64,000 nt of DNA from Nocardiopsis sp. JB363 (GCF_900143625.1 NZ_FRFF01000122.1:1-64000), one strand, 5' to 3'. Counted from the first letter of the stretch, positions 45,115 through 54,279 are shown. Program-made: numbers and translations. Notes: generated from the letters alone by a model not told the origin.

Positions 45115-46067
45115 GACTCGATACCTTGCCCCGGGTGGACGGGGAGCGGGCGCTGCACCTGCTGCGGGACTACGGCGTGTACGTGGGTGTGACGCTGATC
45201 GTGCTGTTCAACATCGCGTTCACCCCCCACTTCCTGTCGTTGGAGAACTTCCGTACCCAGGCCGTGCAGGTCGCCCCGGTGCTGATCGTGGCATTGGGCA
45301 TGGCCTTGGTGATCGCCACCGGCGGCATCGACCTGAGCGTCGGTTCGGTGATGGCGCTGTCGGCCGCGGTGATCTCCCTGTACCTGGGGTACGGGCCGAT
45401 CGTGGCGGTGCTCATCGCGATCGTGGTGGGCGCGCTGGCCGGGACGATCAACGGCGTGCTCGTGGCGTTCTTCGGGATCCAGGCGATCATCGCGACCTTG
45501 GCGATGATGATCGGCGGCCGGGGGTTGGCCCTGGTGTTGTTGCCGCAGCTGGACGGGATCCGCAGCCCGGGGCTGCGGGCCCTGGGTTCGGGGTCGTTCC
45601 TGGGCGTGCCCTACCTGGTGTGGATCGCGGCGCTGCTGGTGGTGCTGGTGGCGTTCCTGGTCAGGCGCACCGTGTTCGGGCGGCGGCTGGTCGCCGTCGG
45701 TGGGAACCGGCGCGCGGCCGAACTGTCCGGGCTACCGGTACGCCGGGTGCTGCTGGGCGTGTACGCGCTGTGCGGCGCCCTGGCGGCCGTGGCCGGGGTC
45801 CTGGTGACCGCCCGGTTGCAGGCGGCCGACCCCAACTCGGTGGGCGTGCTCATCGAGCTGTCGGCGATCACCGCGGTGGTGGTCGGCGGCACCCCGCTGA
45901 CCGGGGGGCGGGTGCGGATCGCCGGAACGGTGGCCGGCGCGGTGCTGATGCAGCTGCTGGTGGCCACGTTGATCAAACACGACCTGCCGCCGTCGTGGAC
46001 GCAGATGGCGCAGACCGCGGTGATCATCGCCGCCGTCTACCTGGCCCGGGATCGGGGGAGGACATGA
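45111..46067 (+). CDS. ytfT: CUT2 furanose importer permease 1 (YtfT-like)
   Basis: 318 residues, GTG overlapping the ATPase stop (GTGA). BPD_transp_2 family with about eight to ten membrane helices. Family marks are LVIATGGIDLSVGSVMALSA, IVVGALAGTINGVLVAFFGIQ and AITAVVVGGTPLTGGRVRIAGT. Two different permease genes, rather than one as in ribose or xylose systems, is a feature of the Ytf furanose importer. It overlaps the second permease gene by 4 bp. Confidence 0.92.
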   Translation: MRLDTLPRVDGERALHLLRDYGVYVGVTLIVLFNIAFTPHFLSLENFRTQAVQVAPVLIVALGMALVIATGGIDLSVGSVMALSAAVISLYLGYGPIVAVLIAIVVGALAGTINGVLVAFFGIQAIIATLAMMIGGRGLALVLLPQLDGIRSPGLRALGSGSFLGVPYLVWIAALLVVLVAFLVRRTVFGRRLVAVGGNRRAAELSGLPVRRVLLGVYALCGALAAVAGVLVTARLQAADPNSVGVLIELSAITAVVVGGTPLTGGRVRIAGTVAGAVLMQLLVATLIKHDLPPSWTQMAQTAVIIAAVYLARDRGRT

Positions 46068-47053
46068 TCACCACGTCGAAGGAAGCACCGACCGCCTCGA
46101 TCCCCTGGCGGGACCTGGCGCAACGGCACGGTGCCCTGCTGGTGTTGTTACTGGTGGTGGCGGTGGCCGGGATGACCTTGGACGGGTTCCTGACCCTGGG
46201 CAATCTGAACCGGGTGCTGGTGAGCGCCTCGTTCCTGGCGATCATCGCGCTGGGCATGACGTTCGTGATCATCACCGGCGGGATCGATCTGTCGGTGGGC
46301 ACGGTGTTCGCGCTCGGCGGGGTGTTGGCGGCGTGGGCGTCCCAGTACGGGAGCCTGGCGCTGTTGGCGTTGCCGCTGGTGGTGTGCGGGCTCATCGGTC
46401 TGCTCAACGGGGTGCTGATCGCCCGGGCGGGGTTGGCCCCGTTCATCGTGACCCTGGCGACCATGCTGGGCGCGTGGGGGCTGATGCTGTCGGTCTCCGA
46501 CGAGGGCAACACCACCTACCTGGTGCCGGAGGGTCTGGTGTTGGCCCCGCTGGTGCACGGCCGGCTCTTCGACGTGCTGGGGTACTCGTTCCTGCTGGTC
46601 GTGGCGGTGTACGTGGTGGGAGGCCTGGTGCTGCGTCGCACCACGGCCGGCCAGCACGTGTACGCGGTGGGCGGCGACGAACGGACCGCCGCGCTCATGG
46701 GTGTCCCGGTGGCGCGCACCAAGATGGCCGTGTACACGCTCTCCGGGCTGTGCGCGGGCGCGGCGGGCGCGCTGAACGCCGTGTGGTTGGGCTCGGGTGT
46801 GACGATCTTCGGGATCGGCATCGAGTTGCAGGCCATCTCCGCAGTGGTGATCGGCGGGACCCTGCTGACCGGTGGATACGGGTTCGTGGCCGGCACCCTG
46901 GCCGGCGTGCTCCTGCTCGGCGTCATCCAGAACATCATCAACGCGGTCGGCACGCTGACCTCCGCCTTCCAGGAGGTCGTCAGCGGGTTGTTCCTGATCG
47001 CTGTGGTGTTGGTCCAGAGCCGACTGAGCGGTGGTGGACGAGGAGGTCCCTAG
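46064..47053 (+). CDS. yjfF: CUT2 furanose importer permease 2 (YjfF-like)
   Basis: 329 residues from ATG 46064 (ATGA overlap with permease 1); the frame is open earlier, inside the preceding genes. BPD_transp_2 family: FVIITGGIDLSVGTVFALGG, GLAPFIVTLATMLGAWGLML, AISAVVIGGTLLTGGYGFVA. Like YjfF it is the last gene of the importer. Its stop is shared with the convergent FHA gene through a single CTAG (47050-47053). Confidence 0.92.
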   Translation: MITTSKEAPTASIPWRDLAQRHGALLVLLLVVAVAGMTLDGFLTLGNLNRVLVSASFLAIIALGMTFVIITGGIDLSVGTVFALGGVLAAWASQYGSLALLALPLVVCGLIGLLNGVLIARAGLAPFIVTLATMLGAWGLMLSVSDEGNTTYLVPEGLVLAPLVHGRLFDVLGYSFLLVVAVYVVGGLVLRRTTAGQHVYAVGGDERTAALMGVPVARTKMAVYTLSGLCAGAAGALNAVWLGSGVTIFGIGIELQAISAVVIGGTLLTGGYGFVAGTLAGVLLLGVIQNIINAVGTLTSAFQEVVSGLFLIAVVLVQSRLSGGGRGGP

Positions 47054-47838
47054 GAGGCGCCCTCGGGGGCGGGCAGCACGGACAGGTCCCGTTCGGTGAC
47101 CAGTCCGAAGTGCAGTGCCTTCTCGGTGAGCGTGTCCACCCGCCAGTCCTGCCCCTGGCGGGCGTCCTCCGGCTCCACCCGGAACTTGCTCTTGAGCAGG
47201 TAGTCGATGTGGGAGTTGACCGCCGCCTTGGACAGCTTCAGCCGTTCGGCGACCTGGTGCTGGGTGGGCGTGTACCGGGTGCCCGGGTCGCGCAGGCGGG
47301 GTTCGCAGAAGGCCGCCAGCACCCGGTAGTAGGTGTGCAGACGGTCGATCCGGAAGCTGCGGATATCGGTGCGTTCGGCGTGGGTGTCGGTGGTATCGGC
47401 CTCCACGAACGGTTCCCCGGAGGGCACCAGCACGCTGCTGCACGCGGCGGGCGCCATCACCAGGAATCCGTGCTCGCCCTGGCCACCGGGGACGAGCACC
47501 CGGGAGGTCTCGAAGGGCACCAGCATGCCCTGGGTGTGCGGCGGGACCTGGACGAACCCGGCGAGCCGTTCGGTGTTCTCCACGACGTAGGACTTGGTGG
47601 GGCTGAGGTTGCTGATCCGCCAGTGGTCTCCGTGCGAGACGATTTCGCCGGCCACCCGCGAGACGGCCCGGTCTCCCTCGGCCAGCGGGATGTCCACCTG
47701 GCGGTTGCGACCGCCACGTCCGAAGGTGCGGGCCTCCCCCGTCTCCAGGTGGTGGGTGTCCATGGGGGTGGCGCTGTCGTAGTCCTGTTGGACCGTGATG
47801 ATCTGCTCGGGACCGTCGGGTGAGGGGAACACGTTCAT
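47050..47838 (-). CDS. FHA-like domain protein with C-terminal winged helix
   Basis: 262 residues from ATG 47838, with GGAGA upstream. The N-terminal part (residues about 25-100) has FHA-fold marks: ARTFGRGGRNRQVDIPL (the Gly-Arg loop), AVSRVAGEIV (Ser-Arg) and WRISNLSPTKSYV (Asn). The usual FHA SxxH histidine is absent. Residues about 175-240 carry a helix-turn-helix, TQHQVAERLKLSKAAVNSHI. FHA domains bind phosphothreonine, so the protein could link a Ser/Thr kinase to gene control. Similar proteins are found in other actinomycetes, but function is unknown. Confidence 0.75.
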   Translation of the reverse strand: MNVFPSPDGPEQIITVQQDYDSATPMDTHHLETGEARTFGRGGRNRQVDIPLAEGDRAVSRVAGEIVSHGDHWRISNLSPTKSYVVENTERLAGFVQVPPHTQGMLVPFETSRVLVPGGQGEHGFLVMAPAACSSVLVPSGEPFVEADTTDTHAERTDIRSFRIDRLHTYYRVLAAFCEPRLRDPGTRYTPTQHQVAERLKLSKAAVNSHIDYLLKSKFRVEPEDARQGQDWRVDTLTEKALHFGLVTERDLSVLPAPEGAS

Positions 47839-47991
47839 GTGCCGTCTCCAGGGGGCGAGGGGAACCGCACGGGGGCAGAGAACCCAAGAATACTGCGTCC
47901 CCCTTGGGACGACGCGGGTTTCGCCGAGACCCCGAGGCGGATACCGCCGTAGGTTGGTGAACGCACGGATCGGACGATGACGGGAGGACCC

Positions 47992-48843
47992 TTGGGTTCG
48001 GACGCGACACCGGTGAAGTTGGGGCGGCACGGGGTGTGGCTGCCACAGCAGGAGATCAACGAGGACGTGGCCGCCGAGATCGAACGTCTGGGTTTCGGGA
48101 CCCTCTGGGTCGGCGGTTCGCCCTCCTCGGAACTGGAGCCGGTGGCGACCGCGTTGGCGGCCACGTCCCGGCTGGCGGTGGCCACGGGCATCGTCAACAT
48201 CTGGGCCTCTCCCGCGGAGGAGGTCGCCGACTCCTACCTCAGGATCGAGGACGCCTACCCGGGGCGGTTCCTGCTGGGGATCGGCGCGGGCCACCGAGAG
48301 GCCAACGGCCCCGAGGCGATCAAGCCCCTCCAAGGCATGCGCGAGTACCTGGACGTGCTGGACCGCAAGGGGGTGCCTCGCGAGCGCCGAGTGCTGGCGG
48401 CGTTGGGGCCGAAGATGCTGGGGTTGAGCGCCGAGCGAGCCGCGGGGGCCCACCCGTACCTGGTTCCCCCGGCCCACACACGTGAGGCCCGAGAGGAGTT
48501 GGGCGAGGCTCCGCTGCTGGCCGTGGAGCACAAGGTGGTCCTGGGCGAGGACAAGGCCCGGACCAGGGCGGCAGCCCGTGACGGGATGTCCTTCTACCTG
48601 AAGTTGCGCAACTACGTCGCCAACCTGGAACGGCTCGGGTTCAGCGAGTCGGACCTGAGCGACGACGGCAGCGACGCTCTCATCGACGACCTCGTGGCCC
48701 AGGGTTCGGCGCGGGAGGTGGCCGCGGCGCTGACCGCGCACCTGACCGCGGGGGCCGACCACGTGGTGGTGCAGCCGCTGCCGGGCGAGTACGACCGACT
48801 CGGCACCCTGGCGCGGCTGGCCCCGCCGCTCGTGGGCGGCTGA
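47992..48843 (+). CDS. F420-dependent luciferase-like oxidoreductase (TIGR03620-type)
   Basis: 283 residues from TTG 47992, chosen for GGGAGG four bases upstream; the in-frame ATG 47977 lacks a site (TAGGTT at 47950-47955 may be a -10). LLM fold: GRHGVWLPQQEIN, IERLGFGTLWVGGSP, ATGIVNIWASPAEEVADSY, RFLLGIGAGHREAN and a C-terminal HVVVQPLPGEY. The SYLRIEDAYPGRFLLGIG pattern is that of the actinobacterial F420 group of unassigned substrate. F420 enzymes reduce or oxidise diverse small molecules. A perfect terminator hairpin follows. Confidence 0.82.
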   Translation: MGSDATPVKLGRHGVWLPQQEINEDVAAEIERLGFGTLWVGGSPSSELEPVATALAATSRLAVATGIVNIWASPAEEVADSYLRIEDAYPGRFLLGIGAGHREANGPEAIKPLQGMREYLDVLDRKGVPRERRVLAALGPKMLGLSAERAAGAHPYLVPPAHTREAREELGEAPLLAVEHKVVLGEDKARTRAAARDGMSFYLKLRNYVANLERLGFSESDLSDDGSDALIDDLVAQGSAREVAAALTAHLTAGADHVVVQPLPGEYDRLGTLARLAPPLVGG

Positions 48844-48848
48844 GCGCC

Positions 48849-48877
48849 GGGCCCTGGAAGGATCCCTTCCAGGGCCC
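48849..48877. terminator. perfect bidirectional terminator hairpin
   Basis: GGGCCCTGGAAGG (48849-48861) and CCTTCCAGGGCCC (48865-48877) form a 13-bp perfect stem with a 3-base loop between two convergent genes, starting 5 bases after the first stop and ending 5 bases before the other. Confidence 0.88.
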
Positions 48878-48882
48878 GAATG

Positions 48883-50697
48883 TCAGTCCTCGTAGAGGGC
48901 GTCGATCTCGTCGGCGTAGCCCTCGGCCACCACACGGCGGCGCAGCTTGAGTGAGGGGGTCAGCTCACCGGTCTCCGGCCCCCACTCCCGTGACAGCACC
49001 CGGTACCGCTTGATCTGTTCGGCGCGGTTGAGGCGACCGTTGGCCGCCGTCACGGCCTCTTCGATCTCGGCGATGACCTCCGGGTGAGTGGTCAACTCCT
49101 CCCCCTGCGCCTCGATGCCCTTGGAGGCGGCCCACAAGGGGGTCAGTTCGGGGTCGAGCACGATGAGCGCCACCAGGTAGGGCCGACCGTCCCCGTGGGC
49201 GAAGGCCTGTCCGACCAGCGGATGTTCCTTGAGGGTGTTCTCCACCAACGCCGGTGACACATTCTTGCCGCCGGAGGTGACGATGAGTTCCTTCTTCCGG
49301 TCGGTGATCCACAGGAAGCCGTCCTCGTCGACGCGGCCGACGTCGCCGGTGGCGAACCAGCCTTCGGCATCGGTGTCGGGGCGGATCGACCCGTCCGGGC
49401 CCAGGTAGCCCTCGAAGACGGAGGCGCCGCGCAGGAAGACCTCCCCGTCCTCGCCCAGGCGCATCTCGACGCCGGCGATGGGACGACCCACCGAGCCGAG
49501 CCGGAAACCCCCGGCCTCGGGCACGTTCATGGTGGCCACACCCACGGACTCGGTGAGACCCCAGACGTCCATGATCACGATGCCGAGGGAGGCCCAGAAG
49601 CGGACCACGTCCAAGGGCAGGGGCGCCGAGGCACTGGAGGGAAGGATCACCCGGTCCAGCCCCATCTTGGCCAGGAGCGGTTCGAGGACCGTGGAGTAGG
49701 CCCGTCGGTAGCGCTCTTCCAGTTCGGCGGGGACCTCACCGTCGCGTTCGAGCCGTTCGACGTGTTCGGTGGCGACCGCGCGGGCCTGGTCGATGGCGGT
49801 GCGTTTCTCTTCGGGCAGGGTGGCCAGGACCGCTTGGACCGCTCCGGTGAACTTCTCCCACACGCGGGGCACCCCGAGGAAGTGCGGGGGTCGTACCTGT
49901 GGCAGGACCCCGACCACCGCGGTGGGGTCGGCGCACATCCACACGTGGGAGACGCGCACCAGCGGCATGTACACACTCAGCATGCGCTCGGCGATGTGCG
50001 CCAGCGGCAGGTAGCAGACGTGGGCGGGGAACTCGGGGAACTCCAGGGCCGAGTCCAGGGCGTGGGTCTGGGCCAGGACCCGTCGGTGCGAGATCGCCAC
50101 GCCCTTGGGGTCCCCGGTGGTGCCGGAGGTGTAGACGACGGTGACGAGGTCGTCCGGGGTGAGGTCGCGCCAGCGGTCGGCGGCCCCGGAGGGTGTGGCC
50201 TCGGTGAGGGTGGCGTAGGGGGTGTGCCCGCGGTCGGGGTCGGCGCCCTCGACCACGACGAGTCGTTCCAGGGCGGTGTCGGGGTCCTTGAGGAGGGTCT
50301 CCCAGTGGGCGGCCGTCTCCGTGTTCTCGACGATGGCGACGCGGGCCCGGCTGTGTCGGGCGATGTGGGTGATCTGTTCGGGGGCGGAAGTGGAGTAGAC
50401 GGTGGTCGGAACGGCGCCGGCCTGGACCAGGGCGAGGTCGGAGAGCCAGTGTTCGGGCCGGTTGCCCATCATGATCAGCGCGTGGTCGCCGGGTCGGACG
50501 CCGAGGGAGGCGTATCCCTCGGCCAGGGCGACGACGGTGTCGTGGGTCCGCGCCCAGGTCAGGGTGGTCCAGTCGGTGGCCCCGGGGTCGCGCCAGGAGA
50601 GGGCCGGGCGATCGGGGTGATTGCGTGCGTTGCGCAGGAGGAGTTCGGGGAGAGTGCGGTTCGTGGGGGTGTCCGCGGTGCCGGGAACGGAGGTCAT
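48883..50697 (-). CDS. long-chain acyl-CoA synthetase (FadD15-like AMP-dependent ligase)
   Basis: 604 residues from ATG 50697; the open frame to 50769 has no start signal. The AMP-binding P-loop is VVYTSGTTGDPKGVAISHRR, followed by VWGLTESVGVATMN and the Asp of FATGDVGRVDEDGFLWITDR. The C-terminal lysine region includes SLKLRRRVVAEGYADEID. It activates fatty acids to acyl-CoA thioesters through an acyl-AMP intermediate. An acyl-CoA dehydrogenase gene is divergent from it (215 bp apart), so the two could be used together for beta-oxidation. The chain length cannot be deduced. Confidence 0.92.
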   Translation of the reverse strand: MTSVPGTADTPTNRTLPELLLRNARNHPDRPALSWRDPGATDWTTLTWARTHDTVVALAEGYASLGVRPGDHALIMMGNRPEHWLSDLALVQAGAVPTTVYSTSAPEQITHIARHSRARVAIVENTETAAHWETLLKDPDTALERLVVVEGADPDRGHTPYATLTEATPSGAADRWRDLTPDDLVTVVYTSGTTGDPKGVAISHRRVLAQTHALDSALEFPEFPAHVCYLPLAHIAERMLSVYMPLVRVSHVWMCADPTAVVGVLPQVRPPHFLGVPRVWEKFTGAVQAVLATLPEEKRTAIDQARAVATEHVERLERDGEVPAELEERYRRAYSTVLEPLLAKMGLDRVILPSSASAPLPLDVVRFWASLGIVIMDVWGLTESVGVATMNVPEAGGFRLGSVGRPIAGVEMRLGEDGEVFLRGASVFEGYLGPDGSIRPDTDAEGWFATGDVGRVDEDGFLWITDRKKELIVTSGGKNVSPALVENTLKEHPLVGQAFAHGDGRPYLVALIVLDPELTPLWAASKGIEAQGEELTTHPEVIAEIEEAVTAANGRLNRAEQIKRYRVLSREWGPETGELTPSLKLRRRVVAEGYADEIDALYED

Positions 50698-50912
50698 GTG
50701 TACTCCTGGGGGCGGCTTCCTCGATATGTGACCTAGGACACAGGAAAGCCTAGCCCTTTCGGATTCCAAGGGAAAGCACCTGCCTTTTCGGCGACCGTCG
50801 CCCCTCGGGGCGCCGCAACCCTGGACAATCCGGAAAGCGAAGTGCTACTCATGGGTAACATAGATGCGTAACCGCCGGTAACACCCCTGCCCGACCCCAA
50901 GGAGCCACCCCC

Positions 50913-52127
50913 ATGTCCGACTTCTCCCTGCAACTTCCCGAAGAGATCAGCGACGTCCGGGATTGGACCCACGGGTTCGCCAAGGACGTCATCCGCCCCG
51001 CCGGGGCCGAGTGGGACGAACGCGAGGAGACGCCCTGGCCCATCATCCAGGAGGCCGCCAAGATCGGCCTGTACTCCCTGGACTTCTTCGCCACCCAGGC
51101 CTTCGAGGAGAGCGGTCTGGGCATGGTCGTGGCCATCGAGGAAATGTTCTGGGGTGACTCCGGCATCGGCCTGTCCATCATGGGCACCGGCCTGGCCGCC
51201 GCCTCCCTGAGCGCGACGGGCACCCCCGAGCAGATCGGTGAGTGGGCGCCGCAGATGTTCGGCACCCCCGACGACGTCAAGCTCGGCGCGTTCTGCGCCT
51301 CCGAGCCCAACGCCGGCTCCGATGTCTCCGCCATCAAGACCCGTGCCGTCTACGACCAGGCCAAGGACGAGTGGGTCATCAACGGCGTCAAGACCTGGGC
51401 GACCAACGGTGGCATCGCCGACGTCCACATCGTGATCGCCACCATCGAACCCGAACTGGGTTCGCGCGGGCAGGCGTCGTTCATCATCCCGCCGAACACC
51501 CCGGGCCTGTCCCAGGGCCAGAAGTTCAAGAAGCACGGCATCCGCGCCTCGCACACCGCCGAGGTCGTCCTCGACAACGTGCGCGTGCCCGGATCCTGCC
51601 TGGTCGGCGGCAAGGAGAAGCTCGACGAGCGACTGGCCCGCGCCAAGGAGGGCAAGCGCTCCAAGGGCCAGGCCGCCATGAAGACCTTCGAGACGACCCG
51701 TCCCGTCGTGGGCGCGATGGCGGTCGGCACCGCCCGCGCCGCCTACGAGTACGCCCGCGACTACTCCGTCCAGCGCGAACAGTTCGGCAAGCCCATCGGC
51801 GACAACCAGGGCGTGGCCTTCCTGCTGGCCGACATGGCCACCCGCGTCGACGCCGCCCGGCTCCTGGTCTGGCGCGCCGCGTGGATGGCCCGCAACGGCA
51901 AGGACTTCGACAACGCCGAAGGCTCCATGAGCAAGCTCTACGCCTCCGAGACGGGCACCTTCGTCACCCAGAACGCACTGCGCATCCTGGGCGGCAACGG
52001 CTACACCCGCGAGTACCCGGTGGAGCGCTGGCACCGCGACGCCACGATCTACACGATCTTCGAGGGCGCCAGCGAGATCCAGAAGCTCATCATCGGCCGC
52101 AGCGTCACCGGCCTGCCCGTCCGGTAG
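50913..52127 (+). CDS. acyl-CoA dehydrogenase
   Basis: 404 residues from ATG 50913 with AAGGAG upstream. FAD-binding and family motifs: GAFCASEPNAGSDVSAIKT, IIPPNTPGLSQGQKFKKHGI, VGTARAAYEYARDYSVQREQ, IQKLIIGRSVTG. The catalytic base is the Glu in YTIFEGASEIQ. It oxidises acyl-CoA to trans-2-enoyl-CoA, passing electrons to ETF. It is divergent from the acyl-CoA synthetase gene. Confidence 0.94.
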   Translation: MSDFSLQLPEEISDVRDWTHGFAKDVIRPAGAEWDEREETPWPIIQEAAKIGLYSLDFFATQAFEESGLGMVVAIEEMFWGDSGIGLSIMGTGLAAASLSATGTPEQIGEWAPQMFGTPDDVKLGAFCASEPNAGSDVSAIKTRAVYDQAKDEWVINGVKTWATNGGIADVHIVIATIEPELGSRGQASFIIPPNTPGLSQGQKFKKHGIRASHTAEVVLDNVRVPGSCLVGGKEKLDERLARAKEGKRSKGQAAMKTFETTRPVVGAMAVGTARAAYEYARDYSVQREQFGKPIGDNQGVAFLLADMATRVDAARLLVWRAAWMARNGKDFDNAEGSMSKLYASETGTFVTQNALRILGGNGYTREYPVERWHRDATIYTIFEGASEIQKLIIGRSVTGLPVR

Positions 52128-52185
52128 GGGCCCATGGGTGAGAGCGGACGTGACCGGGTAGGCGCGGACCAAGGAGGTGAGTTCG

Positions 52186-52491
52186 ATGTCCGCGTTCTCC
52201 GCGCTCGTCCCGCTGATCATCATCGCCGTGATCGTCATCGCCATCTTCCTGGTGCTGGGCATCTTCTACGTGGTCCAACGTCAGGCGGAGAAGGCCGTCC
52301 GCTCTCCCGAGTACTGGGACGAGAAACCGAACGGGCGCACGTATCCGACCGGCTGGGGTGAGGGGCCCACGGTCTCCGGGCCCGCGGAGGGCTACCAGGA
52401 CCGTCCCCAGGACGCGCCCCAGGATCCGCCACGGGACCCACCACGTGACGAGCGCTTCCCAAGGGATCAGGGGGAACCTCCCGAGGGCTGA
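52186..52491 (+). CDS. small single-pass membrane protein with Pro/Asp-rich tail
   Basis: 101 residues. ATG 52186 is chosen because AAGGAGGTGA (52171-52180) is an almost perfect ribosome site. Residues about 5-28 form one membrane helix (LVPLIIIAVIVIAIFLVLGI). The remainder is cytoplasmic or extracellular, beginning with basic residues after the helix (VVQRQAEK) and ending in a disordered stretch with repeated P-x-D/P-R-D units (QDAPQDPPRDPPRDERF). No family is recognised. It follows the acyl-CoA dehydrogenase gene by 58 bp. Confidence 0.7.
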   Translation: MSAFSALVPLIIIAVIVIAIFLVLGIFYVVQRQAEKAVRSPEYWDEKPNGRTYPTGWGEGPTVSGPAEGYQDRPQDAPQDPPRDPPRDERFPRDQGEPPEG

Positions 52492-52506
52492 CCCGCCAGG
52501 GGCCTC

Positions 52507-53226
52507 TCAGGCCGCGCGGGCGACGGTGACGATGTTCCGGCTCGTGTCGGTCAACGGCCCCCGACCCCAGTCCCCGTAGCGCTCGACCGTCGCGAAACCG
52601 GTCTCGGCGAGCAGCGCGTCGATCTGCGTCGCGTCCAGGAAGCGCAGGGTGGAACGGTCCACCCGTAGGGCCTCCCCTCCCCGGATCGCGGTGGTCTCGG
52701 TGAAGGTGACGCGCCCGTCGGCCACTTCCTCCACCCGGTGTTCCACGCGCACCTCGCGCCCGTGATGGTCGACCACCTCGGCGGCGTTCTCCGGCCGCCA
52801 CCGCTCCCATCCCCGGTCCGAGGGGTTGCGGGTGCCGAACACGAAGCCTCCGCCCTCCCGCAGCGCCGCCCGGATCGCGGCGAGCGACTCGCGAAGTTCG
52901 GCGTCGGTGACCAGCACCTGGAAGGCGTTGCTCGCCATGAACGCCAGGTCGAACTCCCCATCGAAGGCCATGCCGTCGGCGCGACCCTCGACCCACTCCG
53001 CGTCCTTTCGCGTCCGTGCCCGACGGAGCGAGGCCGTGTCCGGGTCGACCCCGCACAACCGGCCGGTGTGCCCTTCCCGACGGGCGCGATGCAGCATCAT
53101 CCCGGTCCCGCACCCCACGTCGAGCACGGCGTCGGCGGCCATGACGTGGGACAGGTAGAAGTCGTCGGAGGGCGCCCAGGGGTTGAGCACGTCGTAGAGT
53201 GCGGCGGCGTCGTCGTCGGAGTACAT
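52507..53226 (-). CDS. class I SAM-dependent methyltransferase
   Basis: 239 residues from ATG 53226; the frame extends to 53262 without support. Motif I VLDVGCGTGMMLHRARREG, motif II-like LCGVDPDTASLRRAR, then DLAFMASNAFQVL and the C-terminal strand-rich part ending SRNIVTVARAA. Methyltransf_25-type enzymes act on small molecules or as resistance enzymes; no acceptor is evident. It is convergent with the small membrane protein gene and divergent from coxM. Confidence 0.85.
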   Translation of the reverse strand: MYSDDDAAALYDVLNPWAPSDDFYLSHVMAADAVLDVGCGTGMMLHRARREGHTGRLCGVDPDTASLRRARTRKDAEWVEGRADGMAFDGEFDLAFMASNAFQVLVTDAELRESLAAIRAALREGGGFVFGTRNPSDRGWERWRPENAAEVVDHHGREVRVEHRVEEVADGRVTFTETTAIRGGEALRVDRSTLRFLDATQIDALLAETGFATVERYGDWGRGPLTDTSRNIVTVARAA

Positions 53227-53404
53227 GCCGCGCAGTCTCAACGACCATCCGGCCCAGCGCAACGGATTTTCGGCCGCGCCCCATCATCCACTCCTTTCAC
53301 ACCGCCCCCTGCCACCTCGGTGATTAAGCGAAACCTTAGGTCGGCGTTGACCGCCGAACACAAAGCGGTGTGCACTGCCTCACACACGATGTGAAGGAGT
53401 ACGC

Positions 53405-54277
53405 ATGCAGGTCCCGGCACCGTTCGAATACGAACGCGCGACCAGCGTGGACCACGCGATCGGTCTGTTGGACCGTTTGGGCGAGTCCGCGCGGTTGGTC
53501 GCGGGCGGCCACAGTCTGCTGCCGATGATGAAGCTCCGGCTCACCGACCTGGAGTACCTCATCGACATCAACGAGCTCCACGGCGAGCTCGGGTACATCC
53601 GGGTCGAGGCCGACGAGGTGCGGATCGGAGCGATGACCAGGCACCGGGAACTCCTGGAGTCCACGGAACTGGCGGAGATCTTCCCCGTCTTCGCCGAGGC
53701 CGAGAAGGTCATCGCCGACCCCCTGGTGCGCAACCGCGGCACCCTGGGCGGTTCGCTGTGCCAGGCCGATCCCTCCGAGGACCTGTCCGCCGTGTGCGGG
53801 GCTCTGGGGGCGGTCTGTGTCATCCGAGGCACCGACGGCGAACGCCTGGTCCCCATGACCGAGTTCCATGTCGGCCCCTACGAGACGGCCGTCGGCCACG
53901 GCGAGATGCTCGTCGAGGTCCGCTTCCCGGTCAGGCCCGGCGGGTCCAGCGCGTTCGAGAAGGTGGAACGTCGTGCCGGCGACTGGGCGGTGGCCGCGGT
54001 GGCCGCCGCCGTGTGGCTGGACGACGGTGTCCTCACCGACGCCCGGCTGGGGCTGACCGCCGTCGGCGCGAACACCGTCGCGGTCGAAGGGATCGCCGAG
54101 GCCCTGCGCGGTCAGGCCCCTTCCGAGGACCTCTACGCACGGGCGGGCGAGATCGCCGCCGCGGCCTGCGCGCCCACCACCGACAGCCGGGGCAGCGCCG
54201 AGTACAAGCGCCACCTCGTCAAGGAACTCACCCGACGGACGCTGCGCCGCGCCGTCGCAGGGACCGGGAGGGCCTGA
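53405..54277 (+). CDS. coxM: CO dehydrogenase medium (FAD) subunit CoxM
   Basis: 290 residues from ATG 53405 with AAGGAG at 53394-53399. FAD_binding_5 domain of the xanthine dehydrogenase family: VAGGHSLLPMMKLRL and RNRGTLGGSLCQADPSEDL are the two flavin-binding signatures; the C-terminal domain follows (TPTTDSRGSAEYKRHLVKEL-like residues). It takes electrons from the iron-sulphur subunit and passes them towards quinone. It is first in the operon, giving the M-S-L order characteristic of form I CODH. The upstream 178-bp gap holds only a weak GTGTG-N8-CACAC inverted repeat (53368-53385). Confidence 0.93.
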   Translation: MQVPAPFEYERATSVDHAIGLLDRLGESARLVAGGHSLLPMMKLRLTDLEYLIDINELHGELGYIRVEADEVRIGAMTRHRELLESTELAEIFPVFAEAEKVIADPLVRNRGTLGGSLCQADPSEDLSAVCGALGAVCVIRGTDGERLVPMTEFHVGPYETAVGHGEMLVEVRFPVRPGGSSAFEKVERRAGDWAVAAVAAAVWLDDGVLTDARLGLTAVGANTVAVEGIAEALRGQAPSEDLYARAGEIAAAACAPTTDSRGSAEYKRHLVKELTRRTLRRAVAGTGRA

Positions 54278-54279
54278 AC

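Noticed and set aside
53368..53385. GTGTG-N8-CACAC as the cox operator
   Set aside because: Only five-base arms and no regulator gene nearby; too weak to call.
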